Source: Melampsora larici-populina 98AG31 | Lineage: Eukaryota; Basidiomycota; Pucciniomycetes; Pucciniales; Melampsoraceae | NCBI RefSeq assembly: GCF_000204055.1 | Contig: NW_006768793.1 | Span: 153,983-217,982, forward strand | DNA length: 64,000 bases | Direction of reading: 5' to 3' | In this document: positions 22,851-34,864 of the stretch, in pieces | How positions within the stretch are numbered: the stretch's first letter is position 1 | How the letters are laid out: each line of letters opens with the position of its first letter | Notes under the pieces: generated by a model | Database searches by the model: none | Seen by the model: only the letters and a program-made list of their open reading frames with translations | What the model was told of the DNA's origin: nothing | Translations under genes and position numbers: made by a program

Positions 22851-24260
22851 TCATATCCCATTCTGGTGTGTGTCAAATTAAATTAAATTATGATCAAGAT
22901 CGCAAGAAGATGAAGATGCTTTAGGTGTAAATAAAGACAGATTAGTAAATGTGTTGAGTTACGTTTAAATGAGTTTCTTTCTTTTCTTTCTAAGTTGGGA
23001 ATAGGTCATCTGTGACCTGAGAGTTTATGTTCAATTCTGTGTTGTGCTATGCCTGTTATTTTCTTTGTGTTACGTTTCATAACTCACTTATAGTCTGTCC
23101 TGTGTCCCTTTTGGATTCTTTCCTCATCGGAAAGAATCTGTAATGAAGTTCATTTGAAGTACATAATCAAAAGTCTTATAATAATAAGACTAGTGATTCA
23201 CTTCATATCTTTAGAGCAGCTTCCTGACTAAAAGATAAAGTAATCTCTTCCTTGATCCCCTGGATGAGGACCCTGGCTTTTGCCTACGGATGCGTCTGAT
23301 CTGACCCAATTTTTGGTTTTTGTGCTCTACCCTACACACCAGTCACACCTTCAGGCTCCGAAGCACCTCAAAAGATGCGCATGGACTGGGGCTATTGGAT
23401 GAGCCCAGTCGTGGCTCTGCCACTTGCCTCACTGCGGCGTAAAACGCAAAGGCACAAAATTTTTCTTGACCTCCAAGGCCAAAATCCAACCATCAAATTT
23501 TCGCCATTACATTGGAATATCTCATGAACTAGTAGTGCTAAAGGGTTGAAAGTTAGTCCATTCAAAAGCCCTTGTCCAACACTGCCACTATACTATACTA
23601 TACAGTAGTTAAAGTCTACTCTGTGCTACACCTGACTACGGGCGGCCCCGGGGCTGGCCCCGGGCCCAATTGTCAGGCATTTCTGATTTTTATTTTTTTG
23701 GCATGGATTTGAAAAAAAACCATGTACAAGGGTCAAGTAGTGGTTGGAAACTTTCCACACCCGCTATACGTGATGTAACTTTGTTACATTGTTTCCTCCT
23801 CTTTTTCTTGTCATTTCCTTAAAAATTCTTCTTGCTCCTTTTGTTTACTTTATTTTTTTTCTCTACTTGTTTTTGTCTTGGCTTTTTTTAGAATGACCTT
23901 GTGAATGAGTGTGAACTTTCAAAATGAAGTTCATGATTGTGTAGGAATTCTTGAAAGTGAACAATAGCCCAAATATACATCATTGGAGGTTGAGAGATTA
24001 AAAGTGAGGGCAAACCAATATGGTTTGAGAACATGGTTGGGTTATTGAAGATTAACAAAGAAAGGATGTTATACACTACCATCAGAGTATTAAAAAGCTT
24101 CCCAAGGCAACTTGTGATACATATGCAAAGCTTGCATCACACCTGGGTCAAACACTTCTCCCTACAATCTACCCTGCTGGTAAGTCCATTGGGTCTACCA
24201 CAGGACCACTGACACATAGCTGGCCCCGGTCTGTGTAAGTCCACATTGTCACAGACACTT
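22851..24260. other. non-coding repeat-derived sequence
   Basis: No gene. The stretch 22975-23150 (TTTCTTTC, GGGAATAGGTC, TGTGACC, then a second GGAAAGAA block) resembles 27440-27600 in reverse orientation. A GC-rich island at 23639-23670 (GGGCGGCCCCGGGGC) and a TATAC run at 23590-23605 interrupt AT-rich sequence. Confidence 0.45.
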
Positions 24261-24261
24261 A

Positions 24262-24400
24262 AGACTATAAGTACCTAGCTTAAGACCTTAAGTACTTGAC
24301 TTAAGACCTTAAGTACTTGACTTAAGACCGTAAGTACTTGGCTCAAGACCTTAAGTACTCAGCTTAAGACCTTATGTACCTAACCTAAGGGGCTTAAGTG
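24262..24400. repeat. Minisatellite of about 22 bp (CTTAAGACCTTAAGTACTTGA)
   Basis: Six or so imperfect units of CTTAAGACC(T/G)TAAGTAC(T)(T/C) sequence. Units are partly palindromic (CTTAAG, TTAAGTAC). Confidence 0.85.
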
Positions 24401-24609
24401 CCTAGCTTATGCTTGGGCCCAAATGTTGACCATCTAGTGAAAAAAAAATCTATCAATGCCTCAGATGGTCCCAAGGAGATATAGATAGATTACACTTACT
24501 CTCCTGAATGTACTTGTCTAGTTATCAACTTAAAAGGTAGTCATTGAGGTAGTCATTTTTGATCTCAAAAACAAGATTTCATTTGGCTGGTCGGAAGGTA
24601 GTACAAATT

Positions 24610-24760
24610 AGACGTTAACTACTGTACCAGTATAGTACTATACCAGGTATAGTATAGTTTAGACTATACTTAACAAATTACAGTATAGTATAGTATAGTA
24701 CTTGACTACACTATACTATACTATACTATACTATACCAAGTATAGTATTGTAGTACTAGT
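24610..24760. repeat. TATAC microsatellite forming inverted repeats
   Basis: Runs of AGTATAGTAT and ACTATACTAT lie in both orientations, with shorter relatives at 23590-23605 and 26036-26075, so long hairpins are possible. Confidence 0.85.
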
Positions 24761-25555
24761 ACAATCTTCACCTAACCACAACTCCTTACAATCAATAAGA
24801 TGATCAATCACAGCATGACCAATCAGCTTCATGTGGAGATTCTCCCCATCAAGCACCTCACCAACTTACCCACAACGAAAACCAAAAAGCTCCTTGACTT
24901 GCAAGTTCATCCTCCCACCCGTGTATGTATGTAAAATATTGTTATAAGTATGAAAACAATGTCAATCATGGTCTTGTGATTGACAAATGATCAAAGAAAA
25001 CATCTCTTTAGATCACCAAACAAAGTCAGCAACAAGACAAAGCTAAAACACCAGCTTTGACAAGATGACCTGGTTTCTAAATTTGTATAAAGAGGTTTCT
25101 AAATTCATATCAAGATTGAAATCATGTAGACTGGAAGTTTTGAATGTTATACAGATCACACAGCAAGCATCATCTGGTTTCATTGTTTTATATCAATTGA
25201 TGTTAATGTAGAATTGATATAGGCATCAAGAATGAAGGGACCCTTGAAGGTTTTCCCCCTTATTGGCATTAGATAATAGATCGTTTCAAAGTTGTCTCGT
25301 TCATTCTCTTGCAGCTTATCTATTATCATAACCCAACAGAAAATCAAGTTCCTACTTTCTTCAATGAAAATCAAAACAATTTGTACACTTGTTGGCTACA
25401 AATGAGATAGATAGGATCAGACATGGAGATAGTCAATGGAGGATGAGAGCCCTCAATCAGAAAAAGTACCTCAAGTCTCTTTATTCATCATCCTTTGTTT
25501 GAATTTGAATCTATCGTTACTTTTGAAATCAGTTGTCAATTCTTCTGATTTCATT
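24761..25555. other. AT-rich, no gene seen
   Basis: Short frames only (for example 25180-25374 minus), none with coding character. No repeat was recognised. Confidence 0.4.
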
Positions 25556-25559
25556 TTGA

Positions 25560-25745
25560 GATCGAGTCTTGATTTTGATTTGATTTTAGTTTTGATTTGA
25601 TTCCACTAAGTTTTGATTCAATTCCGATAAGTTTTGATTTGATTCCGATAAGTTTTGATTTGATTTCATGATAAGTTTTGATTCGATTTCATGATAAGTT
25701 TTGATTTGATTCCAATAAGTTTTGATTCGATTTCAATAAGTTTTT
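25560..25745. repeat. Minisatellite of about 23 bp (AAGTTTTGATTTGATTCCGAT)
   Basis: Seven or eight imperfect units of AGTTTTGATT(T/C)(G/A)ATT(C/T)C(G/A)ATA type in direct tandem. Confidence 0.85.
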
Positions 25746-26249
25746 CAAGAGGTCGGTTCTGATTTTGGTTCATTGTTAATTTGATCATGATTTTCTTTGT
25801 GTGATTGTTCAAATGATTGATCGAATGATGGATTGATTATTCTTTTATGTTTTGATGCTTTTTTGTTCTTAGTGTCAAGAAGGACAAGATTGAAAAGATG
25901 GGGTTCTCAATAAACCATGTAGGATGAGAGGATTTGAGTAGTTTGATTTGAATTTTGATCGTTGAGGTTTTGTTGGATTTTCATTTGGAACTGGATTGAT
26001 GATCGATGGAATTATGGGTCCCTTTCCCTCTTGACTATACTATACTACAGTATCACAATACTGTATAGTATAGTGGCAGTGTTGCCTTGTCTAGACGCAT
26101 TGTTTGCATCACTGTAGCTGTTGTACAAGCGTAGTGTGGTGCGTCCACGCCCCATAAACATTGAAACAAATTGTCCAATTTTTGATCAGGCGCATCTATA
26201 GCAGAAATCCAGGGTCCTCCTGGATCCTCTACTTCCCCTAAGTAGATCA

Positions 26250-26695
26250 ATTCTAGGTTAGTGACCTTCCAATTAATTTCAAGGTTAGTTACCTTTTGAA
26301 CAACTGCAGGTTAGTGACCTATATCAACTCACAGGTTGGTGTACCTTGTGAACAACCGTAAGTTGGTAACTTTATAACAACCAGAATAGTGAATCTATAC
26401 TTCACTATTTAATCTTTTACTGTGAAGATCAAAGTGGAGCCTTGGATCCAGCTCCTTTTCACTCCACATAAATTATAATTATAATTTCTATCTCCTTTTA
26501 AGAAGTCACCTAGCTGTATTCTGTCTGGGTTTACCCAAACAGACTGCTCATTCCCTCCTTCCTTATCATTTCTCTCTATTTCATATTGTAATACTACATA
26601 TTGAAATAAATAATAATTTAATAAATCATTACCTACCCTACACTTCCCTCCTTAGTGAGCATAGAGCACTCTCAAAAGAGTACCCTACCCTCACA
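26250..26695. repeat. LTR-like repeat, reverse-orientation relative of 3139-3780
   Basis: Contains the GGTTAGTGACCT minisatellite units (26255-26385), GGATCCAGCTCC and GTTTACCCAAACAGAC, and ends TACCCTACCCTCACA at 26695. Read inward this matches the TGTGAGGGTTGGGTA start at 3139. No gene is present. Confidence 0.4.
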
Positions 26696-26976
26696 AATTC
26701 CCATGATCCCTGATTCACCCTTGTAGTCCATTTTATTACAAATCTACCTTTCAGCACAAAAACCCTAGATTTGCCTTGTTGGTGGCCATGACATGCCAAG
26801 AAGATCAGTTTTAGATGAACAGCTACTAATTTGGGTTCCCAAGTTCCCAATCCAACTTAGTTGCTTAAACTAAGGCTAAGTGTGGTTAGTAGAAAGATTA
26901 TCATAAAACAAAGTGCGAAGAAATGAAGTTCAAGAGGGTTGAATCCAACAGTTGGCAATTCCGTGCAGAAAAGACA

Positions 26977-27374
26977 CCTGGGGAAATCAGGTGTGGCATG
27001 AGTACAACGGCGCAAGCCAAAATAGAGCTTCAATGAGCTTCTGAGAACTAAGAACACACCTGTTTGTTTAGCAACAGGGAAACATGATCAAGTGAGATTG
27101 TTAGGAAGAATGTAAGTAAGATAATAGTTTCTTTCTGATCATCATTAAACATGAATACTAACCTGGGGAAATCAGGTGTGGTGTGAGTACAACGGCGCAA
27201 GCCAAAACAGAGCTTCAACGAGCATCTGAGAACTAAGAACACACCTGATCGCACACACACATTAGCACAAAAATTAAAGAGAAAAGTAAAAGATAAAACA
27301 GACAAACCTGTGCATTTAGCAACAGGGAAACATGATCAAGTGAGATTGTTAGGAAGAATGTAAGTAAGATAATC
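26977..27374. repeat. Diverged tandem duplication (units of about 185 and 250 bp)
   Basis: The block starting CCTGGGGAAATCAGGTGTGG at 26977 recurs at 27162, and the block ending GTAAGTAAGATAAT at 27124 recurs ending at 27374. The second unit carries about 60 extra bases (around 27250-27310). No coding potential. Confidence 0.8.
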
Positions 27375-27748
27375 TAAAGGTTGACGTAGGAGATGTAAGT
27401 ATGGAGTAAGATGATTTGTGATAGTTTAAAAAGAAAAACGCTTACAGTTTCTTTCCGACGGGGAAAGAAACTGGGTGGTACAATAGTGATCATTATATAT
27501 CTAGCTCAACTCGTAAATATGAACAAAGTGAACGCTCGGGCCATAACACACATATCTCGGGTCACAAGCGACCTATTCCCAAACAGTCACAAAAAGAAAA
27601 AGAAATACTATTCATTTCCAATTCAATCTCCACATCCGTAACCTATGAATTGTCTACACATTGACTCCCAGCTCATCGACCTGAAGGCCTTGACTCTTCT
27701 TGAAAGTAATAAAAAGATGCTTGAAACAGATTTCCTCACACACCAATG
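27375..27748. other. non-coding; inverted relative of 22975-23150
   Basis: The stretch 27440-27600 (ACAGTTTCTTTCC, GGGGAAAGAAAC, then GTCACAAGCGACCTATTCCC) is similar to 22975-23150 read on the other strand. No gene. Confidence 0.4.
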
Positions 27749-28116
27749 GTGGCACAGCTAAGCTAAGTTAGCGCTTAGCAATCTTTTATTGCTAAGCTAA
27801 CACTAAATCCTTAACGCACTCAAGCTAAGCTAATCAAACTTTGATTTTTCCTTTAGCGGGTGTGCGCTAAGCTAAGGCGGGAGCTTAGCTATCAAAAAAA
27901 ACATGTTTTAAGTGCAAAAAAGGGCCGCTAAGCCGCTATTAGTGGTTTAGCGGCCAATTCATTGGCTTAGCGGGTGTCATTTTACGCCCGCCAAGCTAAT
28001 GGCTTGGCGTTAGCAGAAATCCACTAAGATTAGTGTTAGCCAATCTTTCCTTAGTGGCTTCTAGCTAAGCTAATCCAAGGTGGCAAAAATCTGTCTAGCT
28101 TGGCTTAGCAAGCCAC
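27749..28116. mobile_element. MITE-like inverted-repeat element rich in AGCTTAGC/GCTAAGC
   Basis: The ends GTGGCACAGCTAAGCTAAG and, read inward from the right, GTGGCTTGCTAAGCCAAGC form an imperfect TIR. The interior (368 bp in all) is packed with GCTAAGC, CTTAGCG and TTAGCGG motifs in both orientations and can fold extensively. No target duplication is visible and there is no coding sequence. Confidence 0.45.
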
Positions 28117-28472
28117 TGTTGCTCACACAAATAGAAACAAAAAGATACAAACGTGGTATATTGATACCACAACACAAAGCACATAGGATCATCTTCCAAA
28201 TTGATCTGTGTGTCATTCATTTGTTTGGATGATGTGTATCTTTTTAAATATCACATAGAAAGACAAACATCAAAAAATAGAGCAAATAGAACATAATAAC
28301 TGAATATGAAATGAGATACAAATACACAGTTTGCGCACTATGCATGTAATTGTTGATTACATGTATTTATTTGTATGTAATCAAGTGTTATGTGTTTTTT
28401 TTATTATGACTACATGTAGTTTAATCATATGTAATGAGTTTATTATAAGGAAGGTCATATGTTGTTGAGGTG
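28117..28472. other. AT-rich spacer, no gene seen
   Basis: Spacer between the GCTAAGC-rich element and the transposon at 28481. It contains TACATGTA-type motifs like those at 17.8-18.0 kb. Confidence 0.4.
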
Positions 28473-28480
28473 GCTTATGC

Positions 28481-31400
28481 AGGACCCCAGAGAGCTCATA
28501 TGAAGGCACACGATGTAAAAATCTGTCCTACATACAATTCAGTTGGTATAAACCCATGTCATTACCCGGTTTGATGGTCATGTACCGTCTGCCGGCCAAT
28601 ACATCGGGTAATCTCAAATTTTGACACCTTTCAAATTGGCATGGGCATCGATCTCAAAATGGAGAGTAGAGATCACATAATGATCGATTGATGACTTGGC
28701 ATATTGATAATTAAGAGCTAACAACAGTTCCGGGGTTGGGTTTTATCACTGCTTTCATCCAAGTCGTGTTTCAATTGTCGCAATTGTGGTCAAAAGATTT
28801 GGTTGATCTTAGGATGAGATCGATTTCAATCTTGTTTATACACTTTTGATCCTTTGAAGGGGATTGCATCTCATCCATATGGATTGATCAAGAATTTGGA
28901 TGCTCTCGATCATTTACAATTGATATGTTTGGATGATGATTTGGTACAAAGTATTTACTGTCAACTTGTACATTTACAAATTCTTTGTTGCCTTGTGATC
29001 AGAAGGATGAAATCGATCATGTTTGAATTTGGGTTCTTGCATTCCTGACGGTCTGACAATTTGAAAGACTAGACAAAGAAATAAGAAAGGACAAGCCAAG
29101 ATGACGCGTGAGACGAGCAGTTTCTGGAAGATGCATACATAAATCTTAAGATTCAATGAAGAAACTTGCCGATTGAGATGTAAAAATTAAGTGAGAGGAT
29201 CTTTTCCGGCTGCTTTCAATGCTGAGAGAGTCTTTTCAAAAGAAACAGCCCAAGTGCTTATACTGATTGACTGTAGAATCATCTGGACTTTTGGTGAGAT
29301 CGAGTGATGTCCGGGTTGTAAGAACTTAAATTCTTCGTCTTTACTCTCTTGGAAGATGTGAGCCACGCGGTTGGGAGAGATATGGACATAGAAATATGAA
29401 TTTTGACTGTCTGGATCCCAGGAAACGTCAACTGTGCTGTGTTGGTATCTTCCCATCACCACTGAGATGAACGATAGATTTGAAGGACTTGCAGCGGTTT
29501 TGACTACACTATGTTTTGAATTGGAGTTTTCGTATATGGCTAAGATACGACCAATGTATAGGGTACTATCTTTGATTATGATGACCCACTTATGTCGCTT
29601 CAGTGGGTTCAGTTCGCTGAGCTGTCCACTTTTAAGCCATTCAGTAGTGATGACCGGTATCTTTGAGCCAACCGTACAAATGATATCTGCTGCTCGAATC
29701 TTTGCCGTCATATTCCAACGTTTGTGACGACAAAGAGGTTCAACTTGTACACAATTCTCTTGATACAACATAGATAGCATCTTGCTACATTGACTTGGTT
29801 TCATATCGCTGACTCTGGTGGTGCCATCTATGGTAGGTGCTGGGAAATCAGAAGATTTGTTTTTCATTCGCTCATTTCCGTGATGTCAAGAGACAGCACT
29901 GTTGTGTTCGTGTCGGAGCTTCACAAGGTTTTTGAAGTTCAAAGTGGAGCTAGAAGTTATCAGTGGAGATTGCGTAGGTTGATGCTTTGTGATCTCAGGA
30001 TGTGTTGATTCGGTTTGATAACTTCGCAAGTTCGGAAGTTGGAAAGATGAGTATAATTCATATTCGATTCTCTGAGAGAGCTGGCCAACAATTGAGTTTG
30101 CTGCTTCATCATTTGCATGGATCTCGGCTGCTGTTGAAAGCGCTTCTGAAACTGTGAGTGAAGGTACTTTGGTCTCTTGATAATCATGATCTATGCTGTT
30201 GGAGATATTGTCATAGAATTGCTTGGGTTCCTGAGTCCAAAGTGCTGGGTTCACATGCTGAATGCGTGTTGTAGAAGATATCGGACTGTGCGGGACGTCA
30301 TTCCCAACAAATTCTTTCAAAACATATGCTTCCACACGGGCAATCTTGAGAGCACAAGTTATCTCCTCATCAGAGGGAAACTTGGTTAACAATGCCCAAT
30401 TTGGATTGGGGTTTTCATTGGCAAACGAGTACTGGTAGCCTATCCAATTGCAAAATATGCAAAACCAAATGAGTCACCTTGTATTTTGAAAGAAGGAAAC
30501 TTGCTTACCTGAGTGTAAATTGTCAGATTGTGGGACCTTGATTGTACCACTTGTTATACTCTTGACAATTGCAAATATCTTTGGCATCATCTCACGCGCA
30601 CCTAAAACTGTAAAGTCGGGTGATATGACCCGCATCCACCCAAAACTATGCTCACATGCTTCAGTTCCGTGCTTTGAAAGTATTAATGGATGTTTTGGCC
30701 AGTACTCTCGATGTGCAATCACAAGACCAATCAGACTCTCCGCTAGCTGGACAAAGATCTTGAAGCTTTGATGAGAGATAAAGTTGAGATTTGGATTCAT
30801 CAAATTATTTGTTTTTTCTTTTTGATGAATCAGGTAAGTGTTCCAGTCGCGTATGAAGAAGACAGTCCTCCAGGAACAGATGATTCTGTCAAAATGACCC
30901 ATGGTAGGATTCAGCCAAGCATCACTCAGTTCACCCATGATGAATAAGTATACGGTGAGACCAGTGGTATCGGAATTTGCGGCAACATCGTTTAGTTCTG
31001 AAGCCAGCTTCAAGGTTTTATGATGAAAGCTGCGTAGTGCACGTCCATCATCATGAGGATCTACATTTTTGATGTCCTTCAAGCCCAATGGACATTCATC
31101 TAGATTTCGTAACGAGAGTAGGTTCTCAATATTTGTGTAGTATTTTCCAAAAGCAAGAAGCCAAGCTCCAGAAAGGATCTGGTTGGCTGCAGTCTTGCGC
31201 GCGTGCTTGGGATCTTGCACCGTGACAATTGGAAGATTTGATTTGCCAAAAAGTCCTACTTTGACGTGTACATTGAGATCACCGTGGTCGTATTTTAGAT
31301 ATCTACTAGTGGAGGCGGTCAGGCTCAATTGAGCTGAGAGTTCGCTTGCAGCCCCATCCGATCCTAAGGAGACAATTGGAAGACCTGCTAGGTCCAAGAG

Positions 31401-33150
31401 CTCGATGAATTTTAAGTGTTGGGCCAAGATATCGTTGCTATTCTCTTTACTCTTGCTTGCAATCAAAGCAACTATAAACGAGGGCATATTTGGTAATGGT
31501 ACCTGAACCGTATAACAACGTATCTAGATATGAATATCCATCAAAAAAATCAGATTGATGTAGGATTATATCACAAAGAGAAATATAAAACAAACCTTGT
31601 CACACAGAATTCCATGTGCCAGTATATCCTTTACCACATTTTCCAAATCAGCAGTGGTCACAAATTTGATATCACCTCCTTGAGCACCTACAACTGAGCC
31701 ATCATGTTGTCTAAGAGCTTTTAGACAGACAGTTTGATCGGTCCCTGCTACTAATGGGCCGCTGTAACCGAGCTTTTCAATCCACTTCTTGACCGGAATC
31801 ATGTTTGCCAGCTGTAATCCGTCAAGTAGCTGAGATCCCGAAGTCCTTCGTTCTTCTCGCTGGCTTTGGGGTGATCTACCGGCAAAATTATCTCTGAACA
31901 ACGACACAACTCCACTGCTATATGCACCAGCTGTAATCAACCAATTGTCTAGCTCCGGTCGATAGATGATCCCAGCCAAACTGTGCCCATGAGATAGGCG
32001 CTCGGCTTTGCTACTCATAGCCTCAACAAGCGCTTTGAATACAGCATGATCATCAAATAATCCTCGCTTCGCTTTTTCGGCTATGATATCCCAGAGCTTT
32101 GGGCTACCTGCTTTTGCTGCCTGCTCGACCGACTCGCTAGCTAGCTTTTCACCTAGGATCTTGGCGCGGGTCACTTGGAACTGATCTTCAGATAATGTAT
32201 TATTTGATATATATTTCATTGTTTCCTCATCTGCATACTGGCGATTAATAGCTGAGTTTAGACTAGATACAGTTTTGATGGCTAGACATTCAGTACAAGT
32301 AATTAGGTCATCTTTGATTAATGTTTGAATCATACCCTGGCATTTTGTTGAGTGAATAGATTGGTTACTTCCTTCTTGATTGATAAACCAGACTGACTGT
32401 GCTTGAAGAGTCCTGTGTAACTGATTCTTTTGATCTTCAGAAAGGAGAAGTTCACTTTGAGTCCCAAAAAGTTGATTACAAACTTCATGTCGGGGAGGAT
32501 GTCCGTGATATGTGCTTGGTGAATGCTATATGCAGACAGAAAGGGGTTGTAAAGATCGAGATCGAAGCCAAGTTTCATCACTCAAACCCGCACACGCGAT
32601 CTCATAAACTGGTTGTTGTTGTCTATCGTTATCTTGAATCAATCAATCACTCAAACGTATTCGCTCGGTATCATGACTACATGGCCCTAAAATTTCAACA
32701 CGCTCAATTCAAAACCATCAATCTTTGACCTTCATCTTATGTCATTTCAAATTACAGACCTGTTTTCCAATGCCTATCGGCCGATTGCAATATCTCCACT
32801 TTAAGTTTCCTTCCACAATGACATAAGAGTAGCTTTTGAGAGTCTTCGATTTTAATTTGACATCGACCACAGCCTTCATTATCGCCGGTCTTCAAGGGAC
32901 AGTTTGAGAAGATTTGAGCCTTGAGACGCTCGAGTGCTTTGAATTCTCTTGATGGATTGTGATTCATTGCATTATAATTTGTGCTTGGATTCTTGCACTT
33001 GATGAACGGTCTTGACAAATAAAACTTACAATCAAGGGAAATGTACCGAGGTCGTAGATACCCGTGTTTGCCCGAGTCACGGACTATCATAAACCCATGA
33101 AATTATAGATTTTTACATCGTGTGCCTTCATATGAGCTCTCCGGGGTCCT
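28481..33150 (-). mobile_element. Complete P-element-like transposon, 4,670 bp, 44-bp TIRs, 8-bp target duplication
   Basis: The two ends are inverted copies for 44 bp (28481-28524 and 33107-33150) with one mismatch, at the ninth base. Each starts AGGACCCC and includes GAGAGCTCATATGAAGG. GCTTATGC flanks both sides as an exact direct 8-bp repeat (28473-28480 and 33151-33158). The single gene runs inward from the right TIR with its ATG only 60 bp from the end. An 8-bp duplication occurs for P and hAT elements; the encoded protein lacks hAT signatures and has the Asp-Gly, Asp-Pro-x-His-x2-Lys and Glu arrangement seen in P/THAP9-type nucleases. Near-identical TIRs and an unmutated target duplication suggest a fairly recent insertion. 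Confidence 0.85.
29187..33090 (-). pseudogene. P-element-like transposase, about 1,205 codons, two in-frame stops
   Basis: Exons 33090-32760, 32632-31596, 31502-30509 and 30439-29187 join in phase. The N-terminus carries a Cys-rich cluster (SNCPLK, GCGRCQIK, LLCHCGRK), perhaps a zinc-binding DNA-recognition module in place of a THAP domain. Middle: GPLVAGTDQTVCLKALRQHD (first acidic candidate), then VSLGSDGAASELSAQ, VQDPKHARKTAANQILSGAW and EACEHSFGWMR. This order resembles the RNase H-like core of P transposases (DG, DPPH-type and Glu motifs), but the assignment is by eye. The C-terminal 300 residues match nothing I know. Stops: TAG at 32528-32526 (could be CAG) and TGA at 29888-29886 (SAVS-stop-HHGNERM, could be CGA); the frame is otherwise open for the full length. 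Intact sister copies would be expected elsewhere in the genome. Confidence 0.65.
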
Positions 33151-33158
33151 GCTTATGC

Positions 33159-34864
33159 CCTGTCCAACAGAATGATCAGTCAGTTGGCACCAAAGTAATC
33201 TTTTTACCACATTCATATATTCCTGTCATGAGTTATTCCTTGTGTGCACACTATACTTCATCCATCCTTTATACCTCAAGGATCATAGGAAATACAAAGC
33301 AGCCAGATGATATCAGCACATCTATTCTGATTGCTATCTTGTTTTCAAACCTGCATTACTTCTTCTATCCACAGGATCTTGCTCTCCTAGAGGTTAGAGA
33401 CATCTCAGCACCATTGTCTATGCCACAGATTTGCCTCATTTTAATAGTTAGAGCACAGTACCTCTTTTATACATCATAACCCAATTGTTCTAAGATCTAT
33501 TAAGACAATCATTTCATCTCCAAATCAACAAATGAGACACCAACTTTAGGTGGAATTCTCATTGATAAAGACTTGATGTCCCACAAAAACCACCCTCCGC
33601 TCAGGCTTAACATTGATGAGAGAAGCAAGTGAAGAATTTTATGTAGACATCAGCTCTGCCAATGTCTCTTTTGCAGCTCACATCAGAAAGGAGAGTTGGA
33701 CTTGATCAGTTCACATATGTTATACCAATTCCCGCTTGATAACTGCTATGTATAGCTTTTCAAAGAATGAAACCAAATTGTGTACTCCTGTGAACCAATC
33801 TAAAACCCCCTCTTGTGGTTTGTTCCAAAAATCTTGGAATTTGGCCTTGGGTTTTACCTATTTTTGTGTCATTCAGAACAGTTTGAATCTACCATTTTTA
33901 TTTAATGGTTTGTATTGGAAAATGTCAGAATTTTGGTTCAATTGAATCCTTGGGCAAATAGTTGACAAATGTGACACAAATGACATAAGGTGTCAAGTTA
34001 CAGCCATTCTTAAAAAGTTTGTTTTTTTCAATATCACCTTTATTTTGTATTACATACACATCAAAACCTATCAACACCCATAGATATCTGTCCCGTCCAA
34101 AGAAGCCTCTCTCAATCCAGGTGGTGGTCAATGCATGTTTGGCGCTTCAAAGGGCGCACAAAATAAGGAGTGGCGCGCCCCTACACCAATAGACTGCTTT
34201 ACACCCATTTGATATGTCTTATGACTTGTCAGCCCTCTTCAAATTGTCAACACAAGAAAAAGTTATTTAATTGAGAAAGTTATCCTGTTTGAGTGGAATT
34301 GATTTTACAAAATAGCCGCTCTGTGTCTGAGCATCTATCACCACCTTGATTGCTGTTTTCATCAATGAATTTCCCTTGTTTCTTACTCAATTTGCCCTTT
34401 CTTCATTAGACGCACTGTAAATGGAAGAGCTGTGTGTCCCACTTTCTGAATGCTGCAGTCATTGCCATTTTTCAAAGCAATTGATTTGTTTCAACATTTG
34501 AAGACTTTTTCTTTACTTTTTGGCTCACAAGACGCGCCTCAACTGTGAAGAATCCATGTATTTTTTTATATCTTTCAAAACTTTAGAAAGTTTCCTTATT
34601 GATATCTTTGTGCTTGGTGAGACTAATCCAAATAAATCCTACTGAACTGAGGATCTTCAAAATTTCAAAACACAAGAAATGACTTGAAGTTTGTTTTTGC
34701 TTTACTGAAGGTGAGGGAACTTAATTAGATGAAACAAATAGATTAAATTGATAAAAAAGTATTGAGAGATAAGAAAAACAAAGTAGATGAAAAAATAAGA
34801 AAAAAACATTCAAGAAAACAAATTGAAAATAAGACTGGACTTGAACAAAATCTACTGCCATCAT
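33159..34864. other. no gene seen
   Basis: AT-rich sequence between the P-like transposon and the 3' end of the exon-duplication gene. Short frames only; no recognised repeat or RNA. Confidence 0.4.
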
